Assembly (NCBI GenBank): GCA_022825235.1
Contig: JAJDYI010000049.1
Location: 1 to 64,000 of the forward strand
Origin: Alphaproteobacteria bacterium
GTDB lineage: Bacteria > Pseudomonadota > Alphaproteobacteria > TMED109
DNA: 64,000 nucleotides
Reading direction: 5' to 3'
In this document: positions 19,416 through 28,834 of the stretch, in pieces
Layout of the letters: each line of letters begins with the position of its first letter
Position numbering within the stretch: position 1 is the stretch's first letter
The notes under the pieces: model-generated
The model's database searches: none
Told to the model about the DNA's origin: nothing
What the model saw: the letters and a program-made list of their open reading frames with translations, nothing else
Translations under genes and position numbers: made by a program

Positions 19416-20073
19416 TCACGAAAGTCGGTTCGGTCCTTGGCTGTCTCCCTGGTTCACCGTCGACGCGGCATTGATCCTCGCTGCCTTTTCGGCAGCGGCG
19501 TGCGGGGCGGCATCGTCGAGACGCGCGTGGATTGCAGCCGTAGCCAGACGCCTGTGCCCAAGCATCCGTCCGACGGTGGGCAGACCAATACCATTCATGA
19601 TGCCCTAAGACGCTCGGGTGTGCCGCCCATCGTGCATGCGAAGGCCAGGCAGCCCGGCCTGCTCGCGGACGCCGCACAAGAAGACGTACAGGCGATCGGT
19701 AGTGAGGTCGTCGGGAAACACCCGCTCTGCGTTCTCTGCACGGGGAAGCGACGTGATCAGCCTTGCCGCTTCCGACCCGAACCAGATAGTGCGCGGCCCG
19801 GTCTTGCGTTCGGCCTGCGCCGCCTCGATCGCGGCGAGGGCCTTCTCCCACGCCGCGTCGGCGGCCTGGTTCCGCAGCCGTCCCGAGTACGACGTTGACC
19901 GACCCGAACTTCCGGACGACACGGACGAAGAAGGTTCGCATGTCGTCCGCCGTGACCTGGAAGCCGAAGCCGCCAAGGGTGTGGTCCGGGACGGTGAGCG
20001 GGCGCTGGCGGCGCTGGTGCTGACCGAACCGCCGGCGGACGGTCCGGTCGATGATGTCGGTGTAAATGTGCAT
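19416..20073 (-). pseudogene. Tyrosine recombinase (phage-type integrase), inactivated
   Basis: The N-terminal part from ATG 20073 (MHIYTDIIDRTVRRRFGQHQ, then LGGFGFQVTADDMRTFFVRV and KFGSVNVVLG) matches the arm-binding start of P4-type integrases. The frame then changes near 19880 with loss of the central region. The C-terminal part reads KTGPRTIWFGSEAARLI, LPGLRMHDGRHTRAS, TAG (19605-19607), GIMNGIGLPTVGRMLGHRRL, ATAAIHARLDDA. The family has HDLRHTxASQG and AxYAHL, so the stop replaces a glutamine codon and the catalytic tyrosine is a histidine here. At least four lesions make it dead. No tRNA target was found beside it. Confidence 0.75.
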
Positions 20074-20451
20074 GAAGTGGCCTCCCTGACGGTTCCCTCC
20101 GACGCTGCCCGCTCCCAGGAAATGGGACGGCGGATGAAGGAAGGAAGCAGGGGCCGCGCACCGGATCGGCAGTCAAGCGCGAGCACTGCGAAAGCAATGT
20201 TATTGCTCCGATAGACATACTTCGGAAAGGGCAGGAACGGCCCGCTCAGGGCATCACCGCTTCGGCCACTCGGCACGATGCTCGGGTCCGGAAACGTGAT
20301 CGTCCAGCAGTGCCGGAGTCCCCAGAACGATTAACCCGTCGGTGTCCCGAGTTGATCGAGATTCCCGTCTGGTGCAGGCTTCAGGCAAGGCTCGGCGTCG
20401 GCAGCACCCGCTTCGACGATGCATGTTTGGGCCGCAAAGGAGGACTTCGTG
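20074..20451. other. Intergenic upstream of the betaine/choline operon
   Basis: No gene recognised. The end carries a very strong ribosome site AAAGGAGG (20436-20443) eight bases before ATG 20452. No clear -35/-10 pair was seen. Confidence 0.45.
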
Positions 20452-21474
20452 ATGAGGTGGAAGATCATCGGAGGGCTTGGGCTTGCCTCGATCGTATGGG
20501 CCCTGAGCCCTCTACTGGCCCAGGCGGACTCCCATGGGGAATGCGGCACCGTGACGGTCGCGGACATGAACTGGAACTCCGCCACGTTCATCGCCAACCT
20601 TGACCGCTTTATCCTGGAACACGCGTACGGCTGCGACGCCCAGCTCGTGCAGGGCGACACGATGCCGACCGGCACGTCCATGGTGGAGAAGGGCGAGCCA
20701 AATGTTGCGCCGGAGCTCTGGAGCAACTCGTTTCGGGCCGCCATCAACGTTGGCGTGGCGGAAGGCCGGCTGCTGGTGGCCGGCCGGGTCTTCTCGGACG
20801 GCGGCGAGGAAGGCTTCTGGGTGCCGAGCTACATGGTCGCAGAGCGGCCGGAGCTTGCCACCATCGAGGGCGTGATCCAGCACGCCGGACTGTTCAAGAA
20901 TCCTGAGGACCCCAGCGAATCGCTGTTCATGGGCTGCCCGTCAGGCTGGAACTGCCAGATCTCGGCCGAGAATCTCTACCGGGCGCTGGGCCTTGAAGAG
21001 GCCGGGTTCGCTTTGGGAGATCCCGGTTCGGCGGCTGGTCTGGACGGTTCCCTGGCCAAGGCCTATGAGCGCGGCGAGCCGTGGTTCGGATACTATTGGG
21101 CGCCGACCGCGCTGCTTGGCAATTACACCATGGTCAAGGTCGATTTCGGATCCGGTGCCGATGTCGAGGAATTTCAGACCTGCACCACCCAGCCAGACTG
21201 CGCCGACCCGAAGCCGACGATGTACCCGCCTTCGCCGGTCGATACCCTCATCACGGCAGATCTTGCCGAACGCGCGCCGCAGGCCGTCGGCTATCTCTCT
21301 GCCCGTGCGTTCGGCAACGACTTCCTGAACGCGTTGCTCGCCTGGATGAATGAGAACCAGGCGGACGGCGAGACCGCGATGGTGCATTTCCTGACCAACT
21401 ACGAGGACATGTGGCTCCCGTGGGTGGCTGACGATGCTGCCATGCGGATCAAGAGCGCACTGGCCGAGCTCTGA
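20452..21474 (+). CDS. Glycine betaine/choline-type ABC transporter, periplasmic binding protein
   Basis: 340 residues. ATG 20452 sits eight bases behind AAAGGAGG, and a signal peptide ends near SPLLAQADS. The mature protein has the OpuAC/ProX class II fold signature: VTVADMNWNSATFIANLDRF, TGTSMVEKGEPNVAPELW, EEGFWVPSYMVAERPEL, WFGYYWAPTALLG and aromatic residues fit for a quaternary-ammonium cage. The Cys pairs (ECG, FMGCPSGWNC, CTTQPDC) suggest disulfides. It delivers substrate to the permease and ATPase that follow in the same direction. A near copy at 10803-11813 has a stop codon in its signal peptide. The exact ligand (betaine, choline or a relative) is not determined. Confidence 0.88.
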   Translation: MRWKIIGGLGLASIVWALSPLLAQADSHGECGTVTVADMNWNSATFIANLDRFILEHAYGCDAQLVQGDTMPTGTSMVEKGEPNVAPELWSNSFRAAINVGVAEGRLLVAGRVFSDGGEEGFWVPSYMVAERPELATIEGVIQHAGLFKNPEDPSESLFMGCPSGWNCQISAENLYRALGLEEAGFALGDPGSAAGLDGSLAKAYERGEPWFGYYWAPTALLGNYTMVKVDFGSGADVEEFQTCTTQPDCADPKPTMYPPSPVDTLITADLAERAPQAVGYLSARAFGNDFLNALLAWMNENQADGETAMVHFLTNYEDMWLPWVADDAAMRIKSALAEL

Positions 21475-21478
21475 TGGT

Positions 21479-21503
21479 GCGCGGCGGCCTCCTGCCGCCG
21501 CGC
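21479..21503 (+). terminator. GC-rich hairpin behind the binding-protein gene
   Basis: GCGCGGCGG (21479-21487), a 7-base loop and the exact complement CCGCCGCGC (21495-21503) begin five bases after the binding-protein stop. There is no T-run, so it is probably a partial terminator or an mRNA-stabilising stem. Such stems commonly keep the binding protein more abundant than the permease and ATPase of the same operon. Confidence 0.5.
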
Positions 21504-21768
21504 CCGCCTTCGGACGGTGCCACCCGCCCTGCTCGTCGTGCAGCGCGGGCGGCGCGGGTGGCGCCGTCCCCGAGCCCACGGCGCATGCACGGAAGAACCG
21601 GACCCCGCAAGGTACGGCGTCCCTCGCATTGCGGTTGCAAGTCTGCGACCCTGCGTTGACCAAGCCGACGCGGATACGCGCTTCACGTGCCGAATTCGCA
21701 ATCTGGAGGACGACCGGAGCAGCCACACGTACATGAAGCGACGCTGACAACCCAGGAGATCTGCCCCG

Positions 21769-22668
21769 ATGGCCAAAAACGCATGGTGGATCGAGTTTCC
21801 GCAGATGGAGCGCGAAACACTGGTGGCAATCCGCAAGGCGCTCGACGGTGCCTACCGAGACTTCTCGCGGTCATACGGTGACGTGATCGAGGCCGTGTTC
21901 GAGCCCCTGCTGTACTTCCTGGTCTGGTTCGAGAAACTCCTGCTCAACGCCCCGTGGTGGTCTGTCCTGCTCGCGGTCTGCGCCCTCGCCTACCTCACGA
22001 GCCGATCATGGAAGATCGTCGCCGGGGCCATTGTCGCCTTCCTGTTCATCGGTTTCTTCGGCATGTGGGAGGACACGATGAGCACCATGAGCATGATCGC
22101 GGTGAGCACCCTGCTGGCGATCGCGCTCGGGGTGCCGGTGGGCATCCTGATGGCCCGCTCAAACCGCACACAGGCCGTGGTGACGCCGTTGCTCGACGTC
22201 ATGCAGACCATGCCTGCATTCGTCTACCTCATTCCGGTCGTCATGCTGCTCGGGATCGGCAAGGTGCCGGGGCTGCTCGCGGTCGTGATCTACGCCATCC
22301 CGCCGGTGATCCGGCTCACCAATCTCGGCATCCGTCTGGTCGACCGCGAGGTGCTGGAAGCGTCCGATGCATTCGGTGCCAGCGGCTGGCAGCGGCTTGT
22401 CGGGGTGCAGATACCGCTCGCGTTCCCAACCATCATGGCCGGGGTCAACCAGACGATCATGATGGCCCTGGCGATGGTCGTCATCGCATCGATGATCGGT
22501 GTCCAGGGCCTCGGCCAGCCGGTCCTTCGATCCATCACCAATCAGTACTTCACGCTGGGCCTGCTCAACGGGCTGGCCATCGTCGCGCTCGCAATCATCT
22601 TCGACCGGGTGTCCCAGGCTTACGGCAAGCGCCTTCAACTGCAGTACAAGCAGGCGCACCATGGCTGA
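21769..22668 (+). CDS. proW: Glycine betaine/choline-type ABC transporter permease (ProW-like)
   Basis: 299 residues with about six membrane helices and the ABC permease EAA region: EVLEASDAFGASGWQRLVGV, then QIPLAFPTIMAGVNQTIMMA. The N-terminal soluble segment, GVPVGILMARSNR and MIGVQGLGQPVLRSI are typical of ProW/ChoW. It forms the inner-membrane channel, probably as a homodimer. A GGAGAT ribosome site precedes ATG 21769. It follows the binding protein by 294 bases and overlaps the ATPase gene by eight bases, so translation of the two is coupled. Confidence 0.93.
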   Translation: MAKNAWWIEFPQMERETLVAIRKALDGAYRDFSRSYGDVIEAVFEPLLYFLVWFEKLLLNAPWWSVLLAVCALAYLTSRSWKIVAGAIVAFLFIGFFGMWEDTMSTMSMIAVSTLLAIALGVPVGILMARSNRTQAVVTPLLDVMQTMPAFVYLIPVVMLLGIGKVPGLLAVVIYAIPPVIRLTNLGIRLVDREVLEASDAFGASGWQRLVGVQIPLAFPTIMAGVNQTIMMALAMVVIASMIGVQGLGQPVLRSITNQYFTLGLLNGLAIVALAIIFDRVSQAYGKRLQLQYKQAHHG

Positions 22669-23695
22669 ACCCATGATCCGGATCCAGGGCCTCTACAAGA
22701 TCTTCGGGGCTGCCGGGGAAGCAGTCCTGCCGATGGTGCGCGACGGCATGGGAAAGCAGGAACTGCTGGACACCCATGGCTGCGTGCTCGGACTGCGGGA
22801 CATCAACATGTCGGTGCCGCCGCGCTGCATCCAGGTGGTCATGGGACTGTCAGGATCGGGGAAGTCAACCCTGATCCGGCACATCAACCGGCTGATCGCG
22901 CCGACCGCCGGCGAAATCATCGTGGATGGCACCGACGTGGCCGGCATGGACGGTGCGACGTTGCGGGAGTTTCGCCGGCACCGGGCATCAATGGTCTTTC
23001 AGCGCTTTGCGCTCATGCCCCACCGGAGCGTCCGTGACAACGTGGCCTACGGGCTCACGGTCCAGGGACTGCAGAGTGCGGACGTCGAAAAGCGGGCCTC
23101 CCGCTGGATCGAGCGGGTCGGTCTCCAGGACTTCGCCGACCGGTACCCCGGGGAACTTTCAGGTGGCATGCAGCAGCGCGTCGGCCTGGGCCGGGCGCTG
23201 GCGACCGATCCCGACATCCTGCTGATGGACGAGGCGTTCAGTGCGCTCGACCCGCTGATCCGCTACGACATGCAAAACATGCTTCTCGATCTGCAGACAG
23301 AACTGAAGAAGACCATCGTCTTCATCACCCATGATCTTGATGAGGCGCTCCGCATCGGCGACAACGTCGCCATCCTGCGGGACGGCGGCATGGTGCAACA
23401 GGGGAAGCCCCAGGACATCGTGCTGACACCCGCCGACGACTACGTCGCGGATTTCGTGAAGGACGTCAACCGGGGGAAGCTGGTCCGGGTCGAGAGCATC
23501 ATGAAACCTGGAACCACGTGTGCCAGTGCCCCCGCCATCCCAATCGGGACGCGACTCGAGCGAGCCGCGCTCGCTCTCTCGGAAGCGGCCGCGAAACTCG
23601 GCAAGGTCACGGATCGCGACGGCACGGCTCTCGGGATCGTGTCGCAGCTCGATCTGCTGGACGCAATGGTCCGGCGCCGGCGGCCTTCTCCATAG
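22661..23695 (+). CDS. proV: Glycine betaine/choline-type ABC transporter ATPase (ProV-like)
   Basis: 344 residues from ATG 22661. It has Walker A GLSGSGKST, Q-loop FQRFALMPHRSV, signature LSGGMQQRVGLGRAL, Walker B ILLMDEAFSALDPL and H-loop FITHDLDEA, all in the ProV pattern (YKIFG start, GMGKQELL). After the ATPase core, about 60 residues (IMKPGTTCASAP to GIVSQLDLLDAMV) are a single reduced CBS-like segment instead of the two CBS modules of long ProV proteins, so ionic-strength sensing may be weak or absent. An in-frame ATG at 22673 is an alternative start. It energises uptake by the ProW-like permease. Confidence 0.93.
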   Translation: MAEPMIRIQGLYKIFGAAGEAVLPMVRDGMGKQELLDTHGCVLGLRDINMSVPPRCIQVVMGLSGSGKSTLIRHINRLIAPTAGEIIVDGTDVAGMDGATLREFRRHRASMVFQRFALMPHRSVRDNVAYGLTVQGLQSADVEKRASRWIERVGLQDFADRYPGELSGGMQQRVGLGRALATDPDILLMDEAFSALDPLIRYDMQNMLLDLQTELKKTIVFITHDLDEALRIGDNVAILRDGGMVQQGKPQDIVLTPADDYVADFVKDVNRGKLVRVESIMKPGTTCASAPAIPIGTRLERAALALSEAAAKLGKVTDRDGTALGIVSQLDLLDAMVRRRRPSP

Positions 23696-23788
23696 CGATC
23701 CCGCGCACGCGGGGCCTTCAAGGCACTTCGCTGCTCGTGACCGCCAACACCTGTCCTGCGCGCCGGACCGGACGGGCGACCGAGGCAA

Positions 23789-24421
23789 TCAGGCCTGGCC
23801 GCTTCCGCCCACTTGACGCATGAGGGCAGCCAGGGCACGGAGTTCCATCCCCGGCGCATCCGACGCTTCCAGCGCCGTCGCCGCACTGGCGCGTTCATCG
23901 GCCGTGCGGTTCTGATTCAGCTTGAACGTGCCGTCGACGCGGTCGACCGTGAGTTCGACCGGCATGATCCCACGCCTCAGGTTCGCCAGCACCAGGGGGT
24001 CGATCCTGTCTGTCTGCCACGCGGTCTTGGGGGCAAGCCGATCCTCGAACGTCTGTACAAGGCGATCAAGATGCGCGGGGAGAGCGTCATCTTCCAGCCC
24101 TCGCAGAGTTCCCCTGATGTGAACCGCGACATAGTTCCAGGTGGGCAACTTGCCGGGCGCCCTGTACCAGTCCGGCGAGATGTAGCTATCGGGTCCCGAC
24201 ACGATCAGCAGCGCGTCGACCGGCCCTTCGAGCAGGTGCTGTGCCAGCGGGTTGGCCCGCACCAGGTGGGCGGCAACCCCCTCCTGCTCCATCACGAAGG
24301 GCACGTGGGCGGCGAGCACCCCCTGAGGGCCGGCCGCGGTGAATATCCCGAAGCCGCGTTCGCGGACGAACTCCAGCAGGCGCGCGCTCGGTTCCTGCCG
24401 AAAAACAGGATTCGGGTGCAT
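23789..24421 (-). CDS. paiB: PaiB-type FMN-binding protein
   Basis: 210 residues matching PaiB, annotated as an FMN-binding negative transcriptional regulator with a split-barrel flavin-binding fold: MHPNPVFRQEP start, LLIVSGPDSYISPDWY, LPTWNYVAVHIRG, APKTAWQTDRIDP and GIMPVELTVDRVDGTFKLNQ. The DNA-binding role was inferred from Bacillus; other members may be plain flavin proteins. It is the last gene of a minus-strand run after the di-haem oxidoreductase, 147 bases apart, so co-transcription is possible but unproven. Confidence 0.9.
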   Translation of the reverse strand: MHPNPVFRQEPSARLLEFVRERGFGIFTAAGPQGVLAAHVPFVMEQEGVAAHLVRANPLAQHLLEGPVDALLIVSGPDSYISPDWYRAPGKLPTWNYVAVHIRGTLRGLEDDALPAHLDRLVQTFEDRLAPKTAWQTDRIDPLVLANLRRGIMPVELTVDRVDGTFKLNQNRTADERASAATALEASDAPGMELRALAALMRQVGGSGQA

Positions 24422-24568
24422 GGTGGCGGCTCCGTGCGGACAGGCAGGTCCGGGCGTCGGTCAACGGAGGCGGGGGCGCCGCATGGCCCGCCAATGCGCG
24501 ACCGCGGCCGCGACAACCGGAGACCAGGACCGTGTCCGGGTGGGACTGCACCCGCGGTCCCTGAGGTA

Positions 24569-26041
24569 CTACAGGGAACGCAGGAACGCCAGCAGTTGCT
24601 CCCGTTCGGCCCGGGACAGCTGCGCCACCCGATCGCGTGCCGCCGCGGCCTCTCCGCCATGCCAGAGGATGGCCTCCAGCAATCCGTCCGCCCTGCCGTC
24701 GTGCAGGAGCCGGAAGCTGCCGCTGACTGTTTCGGTCAGGCCGATGCCCCAGAGAGGCGGGGTCCGCCATTCACGCCGCAAGGGATCAGTGCCGCTGTCG
24801 GCGAGTTCGTCACCCATGTCATGCAGCAGCAGGTCCGTGTAGGGCCAGATCAGCTGGAAACTGTGCTCGGGCCGGCCGGCGATCTCGGGGGTCACGAACT
24901 TCGGGACATGACAGTCCGCGCAACCCGCCGCGAAGAAGATGCGCTTGCCGCCCAAAACCTCGGGCACCTCGGCATCCCGTCTCGCGGGCACCGCCAGATT
25001 GCGGGCATAGAACACGACCTGGTCGAACAACCGGGCCGAAATCTCGATCCCGTCGCCATTCCGGTCCCCACCCAGGGCTTCCAAACACGCCGCCTGCGTC
25101 GGCGTGCAGGCTCCCGCAGCACCCGGCAACGCGGGACTGCCGATCCCGATGTCCTCGAAGAACGCCTTCGCCGCCTGCGCGCGAACGGAGGGAGTCTCGG
25201 CCTTCCAGCCGAAGCGGCCGAGCAGGCGACGGCCCGATGCCTCCGCAGGCACCCAGGACACGCGGCCGGATATACCGTCGCCGTCAGCATCGTCCGGGTC
25301 GGCGTGCGCCAAAATGTCGGCTTCCGAGATGGCCTCGAGGAGCCCGAGCCCGATCATGGGCGGGGCAACGCGCGGGGAGATTCCGGTCTGCGGGTCCAGG
25401 GGTCCCCAGCCGAGGCCCCGGACTTCGTACAGCGGATGGCGCAGCGTGATGTCCGGCAGCCCCGGCAGCGATACCGGCCGGTGCGCGATTACAATCCTGC
25501 CCTCGGACGGGACTCCGGGGACGGCATGGGGCTGGAGCTGTCCCCCGTAGACCGGGTCCGCCCCGTTCGGGTGCGTCAATGCCAGCAACAGCGTGCCGCC
25601 CCGGTCGGACTCGTTGAGCGGGGGACGGCCGCGGCCATCCTTGCGGTGGCACCGCTGGCACGAGCGGGCATTGAAGAGCGGGCCGAGTCCGTCGGAGGCG
25701 GCCGTGGAGGCCGGCGCGGTGACCCAGAGCTTACGAAAGACCGCGTCTCCCACCCGGAACCGGGTCCGCTGGGCAGGCGCGAGATTCTGGGCCGGGTGCG
25801 AGAACGCGTTCCGGGTGGGCGCGTGAAAGCTCGTTCCGGCTCCGCCGGAATGATTCTCGTACGGCTCGATCCCGGAAAAGTCGTGCGGCGGCGCGGCAAG
25901 TGCGGCGGGCGGTGTGGCGCCCGCAGCGGACGGCGCGCCGACCTGATCCGCGATGCGGTCGTCGCCGGCCGCCCCTTGGGCGATGGCCAGGCCGAGCAGC
26001 AAGCAACAGGCGGCAACGGCCGGACGAGCGATGACGTCCAC
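24569..26041 (-). CDS. Di-haem CxxCH oxidoreductase (DHOR/DUF1111 family)
   Basis: 490 residues from GTG 26041, preceded by AGGAGGTT at good spacing. The signal peptide (LLLGLAIAQGAAG) sends it to the periplasm. Two haem c sites are visible: RSCQRCH near residue 130 and AGCADCH near 375. The family motifs GLGPLFNARSC, DGDGISGR, FGWKAE and LWPYTDLLLHDMG-like LIWPYTDLLLHDMGDELAD are present. DUF1111 proteins (often called thiol oxidoreductases) resemble MauG/cytochrome c peroxidases and are frequently found beside imelysin genes. Here the imelysin gene lies 42 bases upstream. It may handle the redox state of iron taken up by the neighbouring TonB system; this is inference. Confidence 0.88.
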   Translation of the reverse strand: MDVIARPAVAACCLLLGLAIAQGAAGDDRIADQVGAPSAAGATPPAALAAPPHDFSGIEPYENHSGGAGTSFHAPTRNAFSHPAQNLAPAQRTRFRVGDAVFRKLWVTAPASTAASDGLGPLFNARSCQRCHRKDGRGRPPLNESDRGGTLLLALTHPNGADPVYGGQLQPHAVPGVPSEGRIVIAHRPVSLPGLPDITLRHPLYEVRGLGWGPLDPQTGISPRVAPPMIGLGLLEAISEADILAHADPDDADGDGISGRVSWVPAEASGRRLLGRFGWKAETPSVRAQAAKAFFEDIGIGSPALPGAAGACTPTQAACLEALGGDRNGDGIEISARLFDQVVFYARNLAVPARRDAEVPEVLGGKRIFFAAGCADCHVPKFVTPEIAGRPEHSFQLIWPYTDLLLHDMGDELADSGTDPLRREWRTPPLWGIGLTETVSGSFRLLHDGRADGLLEAILWHGGEAAAARDRVAQLSRAEREQLLAFLRSL

Positions 26042-26083
26042 GGTGAAGGAACCTCCTGCAGGCGCGTCCCTGAGGGCGCGACG

Positions 26084-27331
26084 CTACCCTTCGACCTCGA
26101 ACCGGAACTGGCCGACCCCGAGCGCCGGCCCGACCCTTATCAGCTGTTCGCTGAACGCAATCAACGCACGGATGGCATCGCCGATCAGGCGCCTACCGTC
26201 GGAGTCGCCGGGTGCCAGCAGTTGGTCGTAGGCCTTCCCATCGGCGGCCGCTTCGCGAATCGCGTCCATGCGCCGGATCGCAGTGTCCATGTCTTCGCGA
26301 AGCTGCCGGTCAAGCCCCGGATCAACCGCGCGTACCAGCGCTGACAGCGACGGACCCGCCACCAGCGAACCGTCGATCCTCCGGTACCGGGCCAGGTACA
26401 CGTTCCGCAATCCCACCGCGTCCCAGTAATGGGATTCGTGCGTGTTGTCGGAAAAGCAGTCGTGCTCCTCCTCAGGATCGTGCAGTTCCAGGCCCACCTG
26501 CATGCGCGCCCCCGCCAGCTCCCCTGCGGCAAGATTGCCGAGACCGGTGACGATCGCCCGCACGATTCCCTCCGCGTCCTGACTCATCAGCGCAGACCGG
26601 GCCGCTCCGTCCTCTTCCCAGGCACCGGCCATCCAGGCTAGATCGCGCACCAGTAGGTCGACGGCCGTCCGGAGATAGGCCGTCCGCCGGCCGCAATTTC
26701 CGCCCGTGCACCGGGCCGGGTCGAAGTCGGTGGCCGGACGCTCACCGGCGCCCGGCCCGGTTCCGTTCAGGTCCTGGCCCCAGAGCAAGAATTCGATGGC
26801 GTGGTAGCCCGTGGCGACGTTGGTCTCGATGCCTTCGGCCTCGTGCAGCACGTCTTCGAGCAGGCGGGCATCAATCGGGTCTGCCGTCACGGTCATGCCG
26901 TTGATCAGCAGTGTGCGATTGGCAATGACGTTGACGGCATCCGGATGCCCGGCGACATAGTCGATCAATCCTTCGTCCAGGGGCCACGCGTTCACCCGCC
27001 CTTCCCAGTCATCGACCATTGTGTTCCCGAACCGGAACACTTCCGTCTGCATGTAGGGGATCCGGCTTTCCTTCCAGGCTGTCCTGGCGGCGGCCAGGGC
27101 CGCGGGGGAAGGGGCTGCAATCAGGTCGGCCACCGCCTCCTGCAGCACGCGGGCGCGCAGGAGCGAGTCTTCGTAGCCAGCCAGCGCGATATCCGCGTAT
27201 ACGCGCGCCGCTGCTGCCGGCGACACCTCGTTCTCGGCGGTGGTGGCGGACACGGGGCCGCCGGTCGTGCAGACCCCTGCAAAGAGTGCGGCAAGCGCCA
27301 GCCGCCCGAACGGAGCTTGATTCCTGGACAC
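26084..27331 (-). CDS. Imelysin-family (M75) periplasmic protein
   Basis: 415 residues with a signal peptide (LALAALFAGVCTTGGPVSA). The family GxHxxE motif appears as GYHAIEFLLWGQD near residue 175. Further family blocks are RFGNTMVDDWEGRVNAWPLD, EGIETNVATGYH and HDPEEEHDCFSDNTHESHYW. Imelysins (IrpA, EfeO M75 domains) are iron-regulated periplasmic or outer-membrane-associated proteins thought to bind iron; despite the peptidase label most seem not to be proteases. It lies between TonB and the di-haem oxidoreductase in the same direction, in line with a metal-uptake role. Confidence 0.9.
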   Translation of the reverse strand: MSRNQAPFGRLALAALFAGVCTTGGPVSATTAENEVSPAAAARVYADIALAGYEDSLLRARVLQEAVADLIAAPSPAALAAARTAWKESRIPYMQTEVFRFGNTMVDDWEGRVNAWPLDEGLIDYVAGHPDAVNVIANRTLLINGMTVTADPIDARLLEDVLHEAEGIETNVATGYHAIEFLLWGQDLNGTGPGAGERPATDFDPARCTGGNCGRRTAYLRTAVDLLVRDLAWMAGAWEEDGAARSALMSQDAEGIVRAIVTGLGNLAAGELAGARMQVGLELHDPEEEHDCFSDNTHESHYWDAVGLRNVYLARYRRIDGSLVAGPSLSALVRAVDPGLDRQLREDMDTAIRRMDAIREAAADGKAYDQLLAPGDSDGRRLIGDAIRALIAFSEQLIRVGPALGVGQFRFEVEG

Positions 27332-27556
27332 GGTACGAGGAGGCCTTTCCGGGCGGCCGCCGCGCGGGCGCCCTCACGATGATCGCCGGGCTCGGCTCCT
27401 CCTCGATGCCCGGCTCGACTGGCCCGGCCGCCTCCTCCGCGACCGGACGGAACCCGGTTGATAGTCGGAAAGCACAGCCCTGTCCAGATGTCGGCCTCGC
27501 CCGGCCAACAAATCCGGCCCCGGCATGGAACGGCCCTCGGGCCGGACCCTTCGCCG

Positions 27557-28834
27557 TTAGCGCTCCGCGATCCGGTATACCACCGGGAGCAGGATCGACT
27601 TGACGCCCGCCCCTTCCGGCAGCGGCTCGAACGGCGCAGCGCGCAGCACTGCCCGCTGCGCCGCGCGCTGCAGCCGCGGCGACGCATCGGTGCGCGCTTC
27701 CTGGATCTCGATATCGATGACGCTCCCATCCTCGCGAACGCGAATCAGCATCACGACAGTGCCTTCTTCGCCGAGGTCGAGTGAACGACGCGGGTAGCTG
27801 CGGGCAGCGATTGAGCTGATCTGGCCGCGAAGGCGCACGTAGTATGCCTCCGGAACCCCCGCCTCGCGGGCGGCCCGCGCCGCCGCCGTCTCAGGCTGCC
27901 GTGGCGCGGCCGGAGGGGCCGCCAACGCGGGCGGCGCCGACGCCACCACCGCCTCGGATGCGGGCAACGGCTCCACAGACGGGGGCGGCGCTTCCGCTGG
28001 TCGGGGTGCGACAACCGGCGGACTGGTCGCCGTCGGAGGCGGCGCTTCGGCCGCTGGCGCGGGCGGCGGAGTGACCGCAGACGGCGTTGGCCGGGGTGCC
28101 GGCGCCGGCACGGGCGGTGGTGGCGGAGCCAGGTCGGGGTCGGCCACGGCCTGCGGAGCGGCTGTGACCGGCGGCGGCGGAGGCGGCGGTTCGAGGCCGG
28201 GCACGAATACCTGTTCCAGGGACGGCGGCTCGACGGGCCGCAACTCCGCCGGGGCCGGCGGCGGTGTGATCTCCGGACGCAGCTGCGGGGTCTCCGGAAG
28301 ATCCGGCGGCGCGGGAGGTGGCTCCGGCTCCGGTTCGATTAGCTCCTCGGGTTCAGGCTCGGGCAGTGGCTCGGTGACCGGCGGCGGTTCTGGAACCGGC
28401 TCGACGACGACCTCAACCCGCTCCGGTTCCGGCGGCGTTGCCTGTGGCGTCACCGGCGGGGGTGGTGGCGGCGCGAGTTCTGGCCGCGGCGGCGGGAGGT
28501 CCGGGACCGGCTCGACGACCGGCGGCGGCTCCGTCGCCGGTGGCGGGGTAACCGGCGGCGGTGCCTCCAGGGCGGGCGGCTGGTGCGCTGGCGGTAGATC
28601 CTCTTGCTGTGGCAGCGCCGAGGCAAACGGGTCGGGCGGCAGGTCTCCGAGCGGCACGTCGTGCCCGAGCTCCAGTGAAATGAGCGGCTCCAGGTCGAGT
28701 TCGGGTTCGCTCAGCGCCCAAATCCCGACGACCACCGGCACCAGCACGTGCAACGTGGCGGCGAGAGCCGTAGCGCCGGCCACCTCCAGGAAGCCGATGT
28801 CATTGGAGTCGCGCTGGACGGCCTGGGGTATCAC
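27557..28834 (-). CDS. tonB: TonB-family energy transducer with very long Pro/Glu-rich linker
   Basis: 425 residues. An N-terminal membrane anchor (ATALAATLHVLVPVVVGIWA) is followed by about 290 residues dominated by Pro, Glu and Ala (runs such as PEPEPEELIEPEPEPPPAP). The C-terminal TonB fold covers about the last 95 residues (YYVRLRGQISSIAARSYPRR, EEGTVVMLIRVREDGSVIDI, LLPVVYRI). It connects the ExbB/ExbD proton motor to the outer-membrane receptor. The linker is about three times the usual length. The ATG overlaps the stop of the second ExbD gene (ATGA), so translation is coupled. Confidence 0.92.
   Translation of the reverse strand: MIPQAVQRDSNDIGFLEVAGATALAATLHVLVPVVVGIWALSEPELDLEPLISLELGHDVPLGDLPPDPFASALPQQEDLPPAHQPPALEAPPPVTPPPATEPPPVVEPVPDLPPPRPELAPPPPPPVTPQATPPEPERVEVVVEPVPEPPPVTEPLPEPEPEELIEPEPEPPPAPPDLPETPQLRPEITPPPAPAELRPVEPPSLEQVFVPGLEPPPPPPPVTAAPQAVADPDLAPPPPPVPAPAPRPTPSAVTPPPAPAAEAPPPTATSPPVVAPRPAEAPPPSVEPLPASEAVVASAPPALAAPPAAPRQPETAAARAAREAGVPEAYYVRLRGQISSIAARSYPRRSLDLGEEGTVVMLIRVREDGSVIDIEIQEARTDASPRLQRAAQRAVLRAAPFEPLPEGAGVKSILLPVVYRIAER

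Noticed and set aside
23813-26344. Plus-strand 843-codon open frame
   Set aside because: Antisense to paiB, the di-haem oxidoreductase and the imelysin gene, all with clear motifs. Composition is that of a shadow frame.
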